DNA of 7,993 nucleotides from Actinomycetota bacterium (GTDB taxonomy: Bacteria; Actinomycetota; Thermoleophilia; Solirubrobacterales; Solirubrobacteraceae): NCBI GenBank assembly GCA_019348575.1, contig JAHWJE010000052.1, forward strand, positions 1 through 7,993. Direction: 5' to 3'. Positions within the stretch are counted from its first letter, which is position 1. Every line of letters starts with the position of its first letter. The notes below the pieces were generated by a model that saw only the letters and a list, made by a program, of their open reading frames with translations, searched no databases and was not told where the DNA came from. Positions 1 through 6,955 of this stretch are shown here, one piece after another. The translations under genes and the position numbers were made by a program.

Positions 1-66
1 GGCTACTCCAACCGCGTGATCGACCTGATGCTCGCGATGGCCAAGAAGGACGGCTCGATGAAGTAA
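1..66 (+). CDS. 3' end of an unidentified protein-coding gene
   Basis: The window opens inside a reading frame that runs 21 codons to a TAA stop at 64-66. The visible tail reads GYSNRVIDLMLAMAKKDGSM followed by K: a probable amphipathic helix and a short lysine-containing end. The codons are G/C-ending as in the real genes of this window, and an intrinsic terminator lies about 50 bases downstream, as expected for the end of a transcription unit. Too little is present to name a family, and no function is assigned. Confidence 0.7.
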   Translation, partial: GYSNRVIDLMLAMAKKDGSMK

Positions 67-117
67 GCTTGATGGAGTGAGCCGGCCGCAGGCCTTTGCC
101 ACCCACGACAGAACACG

Positions 118-155
118 GGCGGGCGTCTTCTTACCGGAGACGCCCGCCTGGTTTT
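118..155 (+). terminator. Rho-independent terminator of the upstream gene
   Basis: A perfect 11-bp inverted repeat (GGCGGGCGTCT at 118-128, AGACGCCCGCC at 138-148) encloses a 9-base loop and is followed by TGGTTTTA. The T-run is short (four bases), but the stem is long and GC-rich and sits about 50 bases after the stop codon at 66. It most likely ends the transcript of the gene entering from the left. Confidence 0.8.
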
Positions 156-164
156 ATGGGCCGC

Positions 165-295
165 GGCGGTGGCGCGGCCTGGGGCGCCTGTGCCGCCGGT
201 AACGCGCGGGTAAACCGGGGGAATGCGCCCGGAACGGCGCCACCCGCGTTTCTTTTGCGCCACCGCACTTCTGTCAAAAACCCGCGGTGGGGCGC
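165..295 (+). ncRNA. Hairpin-rich non-coding segment, possible structured leader or small RNA
   Basis: Three stems follow one another. Hairpin B pairs 165-169 with 193-197 and 171-175 with 184-188. Hairpin C pairs 205-211 with 242-248 (7 bp, perfect), has inner pairing, and is followed by TTTCTTTT at 249-256. Hairpin D pairs 257-260 with 292-295 and 261-266 with 284-289, with a two-G bulge and a 17-base A/C-rich loop. I do not see the conserved core of a c-di-GMP-I, cobalamin, SAM or TPP riboswitch. Stems form easily by chance at this GC content, so this is a candidate only. It could be the 5' leader of the ORF at 380, a free small RNA, or further terminator structure. Confidence 0.3.
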
Positions 296-334
296 TCCTG
301 ACATCGCCTCTTCCCCCCGCCGATACACCCCGGG

Positions 335-350
335 GCCGCCGGCCGGCGGC
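335..350. repeat. 16-bp perfect palindrome
   Basis: GCCGCCGGCCGGCGGC equals its own reverse complement. It lies 30 bases upstream of the GTG at 380, so it could be a hairpin in the leader of that ORF or a protein-binding site. Its pure G/C composition makes chance occurrence plausible. Confidence 0.35.
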
Positions 351-379
351 GCATCCTACGGGGGCCTTCGGGAGGCGGA

Positions 380-751
380 GTGGCTCGGGTTTCGTTGTTC
401 GGGCGCAGGGTCCGGGGGAATGGGCGGAAGCGACGAGCGGCGGGGCGACCAATCCGGCCCGAGCTCCTGGAGCCGCGCCGGCTGATGCACGGGCTGCACG
501 ACCACGGCGACGACCATCACGACGGCCTGCAGGTCCACCCGCTGCCGCAGTCGCCGGTCGTGACCGAGGAAACGTCGTCGGCCGAGCTGGCGTCGGCGAC
601 CACCGACGTGCTCCCACTGGACAGCCTCCCCCTGCTCAGCAGCCGGCCCGGCGCCGCCGCGACCTTGGTCCTCGACTTCGACGGCGCCGCCGGCGGCGGT
701 GCCGTCGAACATTCGTCCAACCGTCCGACGGCCCGTGCACACGACGGTTGA
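380..751 (+). pseudogene. Truncated LEPR-XLL-like surface protein, N-terminal remnant
   Basis: A GTG-started frame of 123 codons has a GGGAGG Shine-Dalgarno-like stretch 4 bases ahead. The product begins with a basic segment (about residues 3-27, including GRKRR), then LLEPRRLM (29-36), then a His/Asp-rich stretch (37-49, five His), then a Ser/Thr/Pro/acidic linker, then SSRPGAAATLVLDFDG ending near residue 102. This order (basic N-terminus, LEPRxLL motif, linker, xLDFDG) resembles the front of very large secreted or surface proteins known best from Planctomycetes. There the LEPR-XLL motif is a short N-terminal homology domain, and LDFDG opens the following domain. Here the frame stops 21 residues after LDFDG, in low-complexity sequence, and no other frame continues convincingly. 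I read it as the 5' remnant of a deleted or rearranged large gene. The alternative is a small free-standing protein, or a spurious frame in GC-rich DNA. The motif match was made by eye. Confidence 0.42.
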
Positions 752-907
752 GCTGATTGAGAAGCTCGGGGCGTCGCGCGTTCGCCGCAACGGCGGGGCC
801 TACGGGGGTGGCGGCACGCTGCGCATCCGCTGATTGCGACAGACCGCGGCCTGCGTCGACCGGTTTCGCGCTGATGGCGGTTCACGAACCCCGCCGGCCC
901 CGTCGAT
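752..907. other. Intergenic region upstream of the secreted hydrolase gene
   Basis: No convincing gene is present. A 32-codon frame (735-833, GTG start, Gly/Arg-rich product) has no recognisable motif. A short dyad, GAGCT/AGCTC (750-767), and the palindrome at 879-890 are the only symmetric elements seen. No clear -35/-10 pair could be identified for the gene starting at 908. Confidence 0.4.
879..890. promoter_or_regulatory. Possible operator palindrome upstream of the hydrolase operon
   Basis: GGTTCACGAACC is a dyad with 5-bp arms around a 2-base centre. It is extended imperfectly by flanking GGC and CCGCC, and it ends 17 bases before the GTG at 908. The position suits a repressor site controlling the two-gene hydrolase/synthase operon. 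It is short and no matching second copy was noticed, so confidence is low. Confidence 0.22.
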
Positions 908-2362
908 GTGAGCCCCATGCCCTTCGGGATCCCATCGTCGCCGACGCTCTCGCGCCTGCTCCTCGCAGGTGCCGCGGCACTGCTCGCCGGCCTCGTCGTC
1001 CCGGCCAGCGGTCACGCGATCGCGCTGAACTGCCTCGTCCCCGCGGGACAGACCGCAAGCAGCTCGCAGGCGCCGCTGCGCTTCGGGATCTTCCCCGGTG
1101 GAGCGGCCGGCTCTGTGAGCGCGAAGGCGGCGCCGCGTCCCGAGCATCCCGCCAAGCGACTGGCGGCGCTGCGGACGCTGGCGGGCTCCAGTCCCTTCGT
1201 CGTGCGCCTGTATGACAGCTGGACCGGCGGCGCCGGCGACGAGGACGGCGGCTGGCTCGATCGCGAGGTCGCCGGCTACACGGCGGCCGGCCTGCAGGTC
1301 GAGCTCGTCGTGCGCTACACGCCTGCCGTGGCTGATGCCGGCTCCGCGCCCGCGGCGTTCGCCGAGCACGTCCGCGCGATCGTCGGCCGCTACGGACGCG
1401 ACCCGCGCTTCGTCTCGTTGCAGGTCACCAACGAGGCCAACCTCTCCGGCCAGCCGGACGCCTCCGACGGAGCGTTCGCCGGCGTGGCCGATGCGGTCGT
1501 CAAGGGCGTGGTCGCCGCAAAGGACCAGGTGCGCAGGGGCGGCCATGGCCAGCTGCGGATCGGCTTCAGCTGGGCCTACGACGAACGCCCGGTGGCAAGC
1601 ACGCAGTTCTGGGCGACGCTCGGCCGCCTCGGCGGACGGACGTTCGCCGACAGCGTCGACTGGGTCGGCCTGGACAGCTACCCCGGCACGTGGGCGCCGC
1701 AGATCGCGCTGTCGAACCTCCTCCCCGGGCTCGCATCCGCTGCCGTCACCGAGAGCGTCCGCTCGCTGCGCGACTGCTTCATGCCCTTGGCCGGACTCGG
1801 CAATCGCACGTCGATCCACATCGCCGAGAACGGGTTCCCGACGGGCCCGGGCCGCTCTGAGGAGCTGCAGGCGCAGGTTCTCGCGGCGATGGTCCGCGGC
1901 GTCGAGGCGATCCACGCGCGGTACGGCGTCACCGACTACCGCTGGTTTGACCTGCGCGACAGCTCCTCGGCGGATCCGAGCATCGAGAGCCAGTACGGCA
2001 TCACGCGCGACGACTACTCGCCCAAGCCGGCGTTCGCGACCTACCGCGACCTCGTCGCCGGCGACGACGGCGCGAGCGCCGCTGCGGTCGCCGCACGCGG
2101 CAAGTGCCGGCGCTCGCCGATCAAGGTCTCCGTACCGCGCTGGAAGGGCAGGCGCGTGACCTCGCTCGTCGTGCGCGTCGGCAACAAGGTCGTCAAGCGC
2201 GCCGGCGGCAAGGTCGCCAAGCGCGCCCGCCGCTCGCGGATTCCGCGCAGCGTGAAGATCAGCATCCGCTCTGGTCGCACGGCCGTGAAGCTCAGGCTCA
2301 CGGCGAAGTCGCGCGGCAAGCGCGTGCACCGCGTCCAGCGTCGCACCTACCGCGTCTGCTGA
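908..2362 (+). CDS. Secreted TIM-barrel glycoside hydrolase (clan GH-A-like) with a basic C-terminal domain
   Basis: A 484-residue predicted exported hydrolase. Residues 1-38 look like a signal peptide: a hydrophobic core (LLLAGAAALLAGLVVPA) and an A-x-A-like end near GHA. The body (about 48-375) reads as a (beta/alpha)8 barrel. VTNEAN puts an Asn-Glu pair at N175-E176, the usual acid/base arrangement of clan GH-A. HIAENGFPTG places a second Glu, E307, where the nucleophile is expected. DWVGLDSYPGTW and YRWFDLRD are further barrel-end motifs. I cannot fix the CAZy family or the substrate, although a beta-linked polysaccharide is likely. Residues 400-484 form a separate Lys/Arg-rich, beta-predicted domain that begins and ends with Cys (C400, C484). 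The start is the GTG at 908 or the ATG at 917; both retain the signal peptide and neither has a strong ribosome site. The stop overlaps the start of the next gene by one base (TGATG), indicating translational coupling with the synthase. Confidence 0.85.
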   Translation: MSPMPFGIPSSPTLSRLLLAGAAALLAGLVVPASGHAIALNCLVPAGQTASSSQAPLRFGIFPGGAAGSVSAKAAPRPEHPAKRLAALRTLAGSSPFVVRLYDSWTGGAGDEDGGWLDREVAGYTAAGLQVELVVRYTPAVADAGSAPAAFAEHVRAIVGRYGRDPRFVSLQVTNEANLSGQPDASDGAFAGVADAVVKGVVAAKDQVRRGGHGQLRIGFSWAYDERPVASTQFWATLGRLGGRTFADSVDWVGLDSYPGTWAPQIALSNLLPGLASAAVTESVRSLRDCFMPLAGLGNRTSIHIAENGFPTGPGRSEELQAQVLAAMVRGVEAIHARYGVTDYRWFDLRDSSSADPSIESQYGITRDDYSPKPAFATYRDLVAGDDGASAAAVAARGKCRRSPIKVSVPRWKGRRVTSLVVRVGNKVVKRAGGKVAKRARRSRIPRSVKISIRSGRTAVKLRLTAKSRGKRVHRVQRRTYRVC

Positions 2363-5151
2363 TGACGCCGCTCGTCGAGTTTCGCGTCGGCGGCGCCGGC
2401 GGCGTCGAGGCCCCCGGCGTCGGGGCCGGCTCGGGTGCCCTCGGCGGCAACGACCCGTCGGGCTATCAGCCCCGCCGCCGCTGGCGGCGGCGCCACCGGC
2501 ACAACCGCTACCTGCGCGACCTGCTGTCGGTCTCCCAGCGCCTGACGCTCGCAGGCCTGATCCTCGTCTGGGCGCTGAGCACGATCTGGGCCGCCAGCTG
2601 GTGGCTGGAGCCCCAGCACTGGACGTCCCTGACGGGGCTCGTGCTCAACTCGGTGCCGCTCGCGATCGAGCTCATCCTCATGCCGCTCTACCTGTATTGG
2701 TGGCTGTGGCGCATGAAGCGCCCCAACCCGGCGCTGGAGGTGCCGCACCTGCGCACGGCGATGATCGTGACGAAGGCACCCAGCGAGCCGTGGGCCGTCG
2801 TGCGGGCGACGCTCGAGGCGATGCTCGCCCAGGACTTTCCCCATCCCCACGACGTCTGGCTCGCCGACGAGCGCGTGGCACCTGAGACACGCGCGTGGTG
2901 CGACGAGCACGGCGTGCGGATCTCCACCCGCGAGAACGTCCCGGCATACCATCAGCCCTCCTGGCCGCGCAGGACGCGCTGCAAAGAGGGCAACCTCGCG
3001 TTCTTCTACGATCACTGGGGCTACCGCCTCTACGACGTCGTGGTGCAGCTCGACGCCGACCATGTGCCGGCAGCGGACTACCTGCGTCACATGGTCACCC
3101 CGTTCGTCGACGAGCTCGTCGGCTATGTCGCCGCGCCGAGCATGTGCGACCGCAACGCCGACCGCTCGTGGTCGGCACGCGGGCGGCTGTTCTACGAGGC
3201 CGTGCTGCACGGGCCGATGCAGGCCGGACACAGCGGCGGCTTCGCGCCGAGCTGCATCGGCTCGCATTACGCCGTTCGCACCGCGGCGCTGAAGCAGATC
3301 GGCGGCATCGGGCCCGAGCTCGCCGAGGACTTCACGACGACGCTGATGATGAGCTCGCACGGCTGGCAGGGCGTCTTCGCGCTCGACGCCGAGGCGCATG
3401 GCGACGGGCCCGAATGCCTGGAGGACTGCCTGACCCAGGAGTTTCAGTGGTCGCGCAGCATGATGAACGTCATGCTGGGCGTCAACGGCGCCTACTGGGC
3501 CGGGCTCAGCGTGCGCGCGAAGCTCCGGCTCGGCTTCTGCCAGCTCTGGTATCCGCTGTTCGGGCTGCTCATGCTGCTGTCGATCGTGCTGCCGCTCGCG
3601 GCCGTCGTCACGCGCACGCCGCTCATGCACGTCGGCCTCGGCGACTTCTACCGGCACGTCGCGCCGGGGCTGGCGCTGCTCATCGCGACCGTGTTCTGGC
3701 TGCGCTCGCTGGCCTGGCTGCGCCCGCGGACGGCGAGGGCGGTCTCGTGGGAAGCCGTGCTGTTTCAGCTCATCCGCTGGCCGTGGGTGCTCCTGGGCTG
3801 CCTGCACGCCATCCTCGGCCGGATCGCGCGCCGCGAGTTCGCCTTCAAGGTCACGCCGAAGGGCCGCTCGGGCGTATTGCCGCTGCCCACCAGAGTCGTC
3901 GCGCCCTACCTCGTCATCGCCGTCGTCTCGGCTATCCCGACGCTGGTGGACTTCGACGCCGGACACGCAAGCGGCTACCGGCTGCTCGCGCTGCTCAACG
4001 CCGGGATCTATCTGTCGGCGGCCGTCGCGATCGTCGCGCTGCACGTGCGCGAGCATCCCGCCGGTACGCGGCGCGTCGTCCTGCGGTCGATCGCCCCCAA
4101 GGCCGTCGCAACGGCCGCGTGCGCGTCGTTCCTGCTCGTCGGCCTGGGGCTTCAGGGCGTCGGCGGGCACGGTACGCAGCCCGCGCTCGCAAGCTCGCCA
4201 TACGTGAGCGTTCCGGCGCGTCCGGGCGTTCCACAGCTCGGTGTCTCGACGCTTTCGCTGGCGAAGAACCCGACCGTGCCCTGGCAGCAGCGCGACCTCG
4301 GCGAGGTCGATGCCTTCGAGCAGATGGCCCGGGCCCACGCCGGGATCGTGCAGTGGTTCGCCGACTGGCACCATACGAGCGTCGACCTCGGGCAGTTGCG
4401 CGCCGTCGCCGCTCGCGGCAGTACGCCCCAGATCACCTGGGAGCCCTGGGACAGCCGGCGCAGCACGGTGCAGTCGGCGTACACGCTGCGCTCGATCATC
4501 GGCGGGCGTCACGACGCATACATCCGCTCCTGGGCGCGCGACCTGAGCCGGTACGGCGGGCCGGTGCAGCTGCGCTTCGCGCAGGAGATGAACGGCTACA
4601 TCTATCCCTGGGTCGAGGGACTGAACGGAAATCGCCCCGGCGAGTTCGCGCGGGCGTGGCGCCACGTGCATGACATCTTCACCGCAGAAGGCGCGACGAA
4701 CGTGCGCTGGGTCTGGTCTCCCGTGACGGGCGGCATCCGGCGCGGGCAGTACCCGGGCGACCGCTACGTCGACATCGTCGGGCTGTCGGGCTTCAACGGC
4801 GGCGCCGTCCTCGACTGGAGCGGATGGCGGACGTTCGCCGAGGCGTTCGACGCCCCGATGCAGGAGCTGCGCCGTGTTGCGCCCGACAAGCCCGTCCAGA
4901 TCAGCGAGGTCGCGACCGCGAAGGAGGGCGGGAGCAAGCCGCTCTGGATCAAGGAGATGTTCGACTACGTGCTGACTCACCCCTACATCAGGTCGGTGCT
5001 GTGGTTTGACCTGCCCAAGCAGACCGACTGGCGCGTGGCGACGACGCCCGCCGCTGCGCGCGCCTTCGCAGACGGCGTCGCGCGAATGCAGGGCAGCAGC
5101 CCCGTGCCCGTGCCCGCACCGGCGCTGATGGTACGCCGACCGCAGGAGTAG
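2362..5151 (+). CDS. Membrane GT2 (cellulose-synthase-like) fused to an extracellular GH26-like hydrolase domain
   Basis: A 929-residue protein that appears to make a polysaccharide, export it and act on it. Seen in order: a Gly-rich start; a basic cytosolic stretch (38-51, RRRWRRRHRHNR); two membrane helices (about 61-82 and 90-115); a GT2 catalytic domain with the DxD-type LDADH (D231, D233), the TED-like EDFTTT (E322, D323) and QEFQW (Q359-W363), where R of QxxRW is Q; then helices near 392-416, 437-455, 466-485 (probably interfacial), 513-531, 541-560 and 582-603. FKVTPKG (495-501) matches the FxVTxKG gate motif of BcsA-type synthases. No PilZ domain follows. Residues about 620-905 instead resemble GH26 (beta-mannanase-type): WFADWHH, ITWEPWD, RFAQEMNGYIYPW (candidate acid/base E742) and QISEVAT (candidate nucleophile E849). 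Positive charges around FKVTPKG and before the last helix support an outside location for this domain. The ATG at 2362 is chosen because it overlaps the previous stop; longer upstream frames run through the hydrolase gene. Product identity (mannan, glucomannan or glucan) is unknown. Confidence 0.88.
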   Translation: MTPLVEFRVGGAGGVEAPGVGAGSGALGGNDPSGYQPRRRWRRRHRHNRYLRDLLSVSQRLTLAGLILVWALSTIWAASWWLEPQHWTSLTGLVLNSVPLAIELILMPLYLYWWLWRMKRPNPALEVPHLRTAMIVTKAPSEPWAVVRATLEAMLAQDFPHPHDVWLADERVAPETRAWCDEHGVRISTRENVPAYHQPSWPRRTRCKEGNLAFFYDHWGYRLYDVVVQLDADHVPAADYLRHMVTPFVDELVGYVAAPSMCDRNADRSWSARGRLFYEAVLHGPMQAGHSGGFAPSCIGSHYAVRTAALKQIGGIGPELAEDFTTTLMMSSHGWQGVFALDAEAHGDGPECLEDCLTQEFQWSRSMMNVMLGVNGAYWAGLSVRAKLRLGFCQLWYPLFGLLMLLSIVLPLAAVVTRTPLMHVGLGDFYRHVAPGLALLIATVFWLRSLAWLRPRTARAVSWEAVLFQLIRWPWVLLGCLHAILGRIARREFAFKVTPKGRSGVLPLPTRVVAPYLVIAVVSAIPTLVDFDAGHASGYRLLALLNAGIYLSAAVAIVALHVREHPAGTRRVVLRSIAPKAVATAACASFLLVGLGLQGVGGHGTQPALASSPYVSVPARPGVPQLGVSTLSLAKNPTVPWQQRDLGEVDAFEQMARAHAGIVQWFADWHHTSVDLGQLRAVAARGSTPQITWEPWDSRRSTVQSAYTLRSIIGGRHDAYIRSWARDLSRYGGPVQLRFAQEMNGYIYPWVEGLNGNRPGEFARAWRHVHDIFTAEGATNVRWVWSPVTGGIRRGQYPGDRYVDIVGLSGFNGGAVLDWSGWRTFAEAFDAPMQELRRVAPDKPVQISEVATAKEGGSKPLWIKEMFDYVLTHPYIRSVLWFDLPKQTDWRVATTPAAARAFADGVARMQGSSPVPVPAPALMVRRPQE

Positions 5152-5191
5152 CCGTCCGGACGACCGCGGATTTCTCGCCGCGAGCCCTGGG

Positions 5192-5203
5192 TAGGGTGGG
5201 CAC
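5192..5203 (+). promoter_or_regulatory. Leaderless promoter -10 box of treZ
   Basis: TAGGGT at 5192-5197 fits the TANNNT -10 consensus. It occupies exactly -12 to -7 if transcription starts at the G of the GTG at 5204. That spacing is the hallmark of leaderless transcripts, common in actinobacteria. The only -35-like sequence at the right distance is a weak GATTTC (5169-5174). The same bases (GGGTGGG) could instead act as a poor ribosome site. The 52-base spacer from the previous gene has no terminator, so read-through from upstream is also possible. Confidence 0.5.
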
Positions 5204-6955
5204 GTGTCAGCGGCCATCGAGGTTTATCCATGGGAGCGCCGCCTGGGTGCGACTGTGCTCGATGAGGGCATCGTCGAGTTTCGCGTCTGGGCGCTCGGCG
5301 CCGAGGACGTCCGCGTCCGCGTCGGCGGCGAAGAGCACGCGCTGGCGCCCGCAGGCGGCGGCGTCCACGAGGCGCAGGTGCGCGCGCAGAGCGGCGAGGA
5401 CTACGTCTACGTGCTCGCGGGCGACGCCGGCGGGCTGCCCGATCCCGCCTCGCGCCATCAGCCCGGCGGCCTGCGCGGGCCCTCGCGGGTCGTCGATCCC
5501 CGGGCCTTCGCCTGGACCGACGCGGCCTTCACGCCGCACGCGCTCGCCGACCTCGTCATCTACGAGCTGCACGTCGGCACGTTCACCGGCGAGGGAACCT
5601 TCGACGCCGCGATCGAGTTTCTTCCCGGCCTCGCGCAGCTCGGAGTCACGGCGATCGAGGTGATGCCGATCGCCGAGTTCCCCGGCCGCCACGGCTGGGG
5701 CTACGACGGCGTCTACCTCTCCGCCGCGCAGTCGACGTACGGCGGGCCGCTCGGCTTCCAGCGGCTCGTCGACGCCGCGCACGCCAGCGGGCTGAGCGTG
5801 ATCCTCGACGTCGTCTACAACCACGTCGGCGCGTCCGGCAACCAGGCGCTCGCCGCCTTCGGCCCCTACTTCACCGAGCGCTACTCGACGTTCTGGGGCA
5901 ACGCGATGAACTACGACGACGAGTACTCAGACCCGGTCCGCGAGTGGGTGCTGCAGTCCGCCGAGGGCTGGCTGCGCGACTTCCACGTCGACGGGCTGCG
6001 CCTCGACGCGATCCACGCGATCTACGACACCGGCGCGCTGCCGATCATGGCCCAGCTCGCCGACCGCGCGCACGCCGCTCGCGCCGGCGCGCTCGTGATC
6101 GCCGAGGCGGGCCTCAACGACCCGAAGGTCATCCGCCCGCGCGAGCTGGGCGGCTTCGGCCACGACGCGCAGTGGGCCGACGACTTCCACCACGCGCTGC
6201 GCGTGCTGCTGACCGGCGATCGCGGCGGCTACTACGCCGAGTTCGGCGCCGTCGCCGACCTGGCCAAGGCCTTCCGGCGCCCCTTCGTGCACGACGGGCG
6301 CTACTCGACGTATCGCAAGCGGCGCTTCGGCGCGCCGGCGCACGACCGCCCGCCCGAGCAGTTCGTCGTCTTCGACCAGAACCACGACCAGGTCGGAAAC
6401 CGCGCCTTCGGCGACCGCCTGGCGCCCGCGGCGCGCCCGCTCGCGGCGTTCTGCACGCTGCTGTCGCCGTTCACGCCGATGCTGTTCATGGGCGAGGAGT
6501 ACGGCGAGCCTGCCCCCTTCCAGTTCTTCTCGGACCACATCGACGAGGAGATCGCGACCGCCACGCGCGAAGGTCGCCGGCGCGAGTTCGCGGCCTTCGC
6601 GGAGTTCGCGGCCGAGGAGGTCCCCGATCCGCAGGATCCGGCGACGTTCGAGCGCTCCAAGCTCACGCGCGAGCGAGACGATGCGCTCGCCGATCTGTAC
6701 GCCAGGCTGCTGCGCGTGCGCCGAGAGATTCCCGACGACGAGGTCGTCACCGAGCACGACGAGGACGCCCGCTGGCTGACCGTCGACCGCGGCCCGTACC
6801 GGCTGGCCTGCAACTTCGCCGAGCAGGCGCAGGCGGTGCCGGCCGGCGACGGGCGCAGCGCGGTCGTGCTCGCGACCGCGCGCGGCAGCGAGGGCGCGCA
6901 GCTGCGCGGCGGCGAGGTCCTGCTCGCGCCGCGCTCCGGGGCGCTCGTGCGATGA
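5204..6955 (+). CDS. treZ: Maltooligosyltrehalose trehalohydrolase (TreZ, GH13)
   Basis: A 583-residue cytosolic enzyme that hydrolyses the alpha-1,4 bond next to the terminal trehalosyl unit made by TreY, releasing free trehalose from glycogen-derived maltodextrins. It has a short beta-sandwich N-domain (about 1-105, opening with WERRLGA), then the GH13 barrel from about [10 protein letters not shown]. Conserved region I is DVVYNH (202-207). Region II is [10 protein letters not shown] with nucleophile D268. Region III is IAEAGLND with acid/base E301. Region IV is NHDQVGN with D395. The [10 protein letters not shown] and IAEAGLND forms favour TreZ over branching enzyme GlgB or GlgX. A small C-terminal beta domain ends at 583, and the length is normal for the family. 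The GTG at 5204 is chosen for the -10 box 6 bases upstream and for the intact N-domain. The stop overlaps the next gene's ATG by 4 bases (ATGA), so the two are coupled. The partner TreY is not in the window. Confidence 0.95.
   Translation: MSAAIEVYPWERRLGATVLDEGIVEFRVWALGAEDVRVRVGGEEHALAPAGGGVHEAQVRAQSGEDYVYVLAGDAGGLPDPASRHQPGGLRGPSRVVDPRAFAWTDAAFTPHALADLVIYELHVGTFTGEGTFDAAIEFLPGLAQLGVTAIEVMPIAEFPGRHGWGYDGVYLSAAQSTYGGPLGFQRLVDAAHASGLSVILDVVYNHVGASGNQALAAFGPYFTERYSTFWGNAMNYDDEYSDPVREWVLQSAEGWLRDFHVDGLRLDAIHAIYDTGALPIMAQLADRAHAARAGALVIAEAGLNDPKVIRPRELGGFGHDAQWADDFHHALRVLLTGDRGGYYAEFGAVADLAKAFRRPFVHDGRYSTYRKRRFGAPAHDRPPEQFVVFDQNHDQVGNRAFGDRLAPAARPLAAFCTLLSPFTPMLFMGEEYGEPAPFQFFSDHIDEEIATATREGRRREFAAFAEFAAEEVPDPQDPATFERSKLTRERDDALADLYARLLRVRREIPDDEVVTEHDEDARWLTVDRGPYRLACNFAEQAQAVPAGDGRSAVVLATARGSEGAQLRGGEVLLAPRSGALVR
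5798..5824 (+). repeat. 27-bp direct repeat, copy 1 (GH13 region I of treZ)
   Basis: This 27-base stretch, encoding VILDVVYNH, occurs again without mismatch at 7777-7803 in glgX. It is explained by shared GH13 conserved region I combined with strongly biased codon use. It is still a possible site for homologous recombination between the two genes. Confidence 0.7.

Noticed and set aside
3..617. 204-codon minus-strand frame across the left intergenic region
   Set aside because: Product is Arg/Pro/Ala-rich low complexity. It runs through the terminator and the end of the left-hand gene, and has no family features.
223..756. 177-codon plus-strand frame overlapping the LEPR-like ORF
   Set aside because: Arg-rich with poly-Arg runs and no motif. 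The other frame (380-751) has the recognisable motif order.
906..911. ATG at 906 as a start for the hydrolase gene
   Set aside because: It is followed at once by TGA in its own frame, so only the overlapping GTG at 908 or the ATG at 917 can serve.
800..2329. 509-codon open frame on the minus strand
   Set aside because: Antisense shadow of the secreted hydrolase, with repetitive Ala/Arg/Asp composition and no recognisable motif.
2104..2361. Upstream extension of the synthase gene to an ATG at 2104
   Set aside because: This stretch codes the basic tail of the secreted hydrolase in another frame. The extended translation is Arg/Gln/Ala-rich noise, and the TGATG overlap gives a natural start at 2362.
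2372..2388. 17-base match between the start of the synthase gene and the start of treZ (5271-5287), both encoding VEFRV
   Set aside because: Short, in unrelated protein contexts (a Gly-rich leader versus the TreZ N-domain), with no extended similarity on either side. Probably chance under biased codon use.
2472..2490. 8-bp perfect hairpin with a 3-base loop inside the synthase gene
   Set aside because: It falls in the Arg/Trp-rich codons of RRRWRRR, where CGC/CGG runs produce such a stem automatically. No T-run follows.
2347..5217. 956-codon open frame on the minus strand
   Set aside because: It lies exactly opposite the GT2-GH26 gene. Its translation is Arg/Ala/His/Asp-rich with no motifs, as expected when strong third-position G/C bias removes antisense stops.
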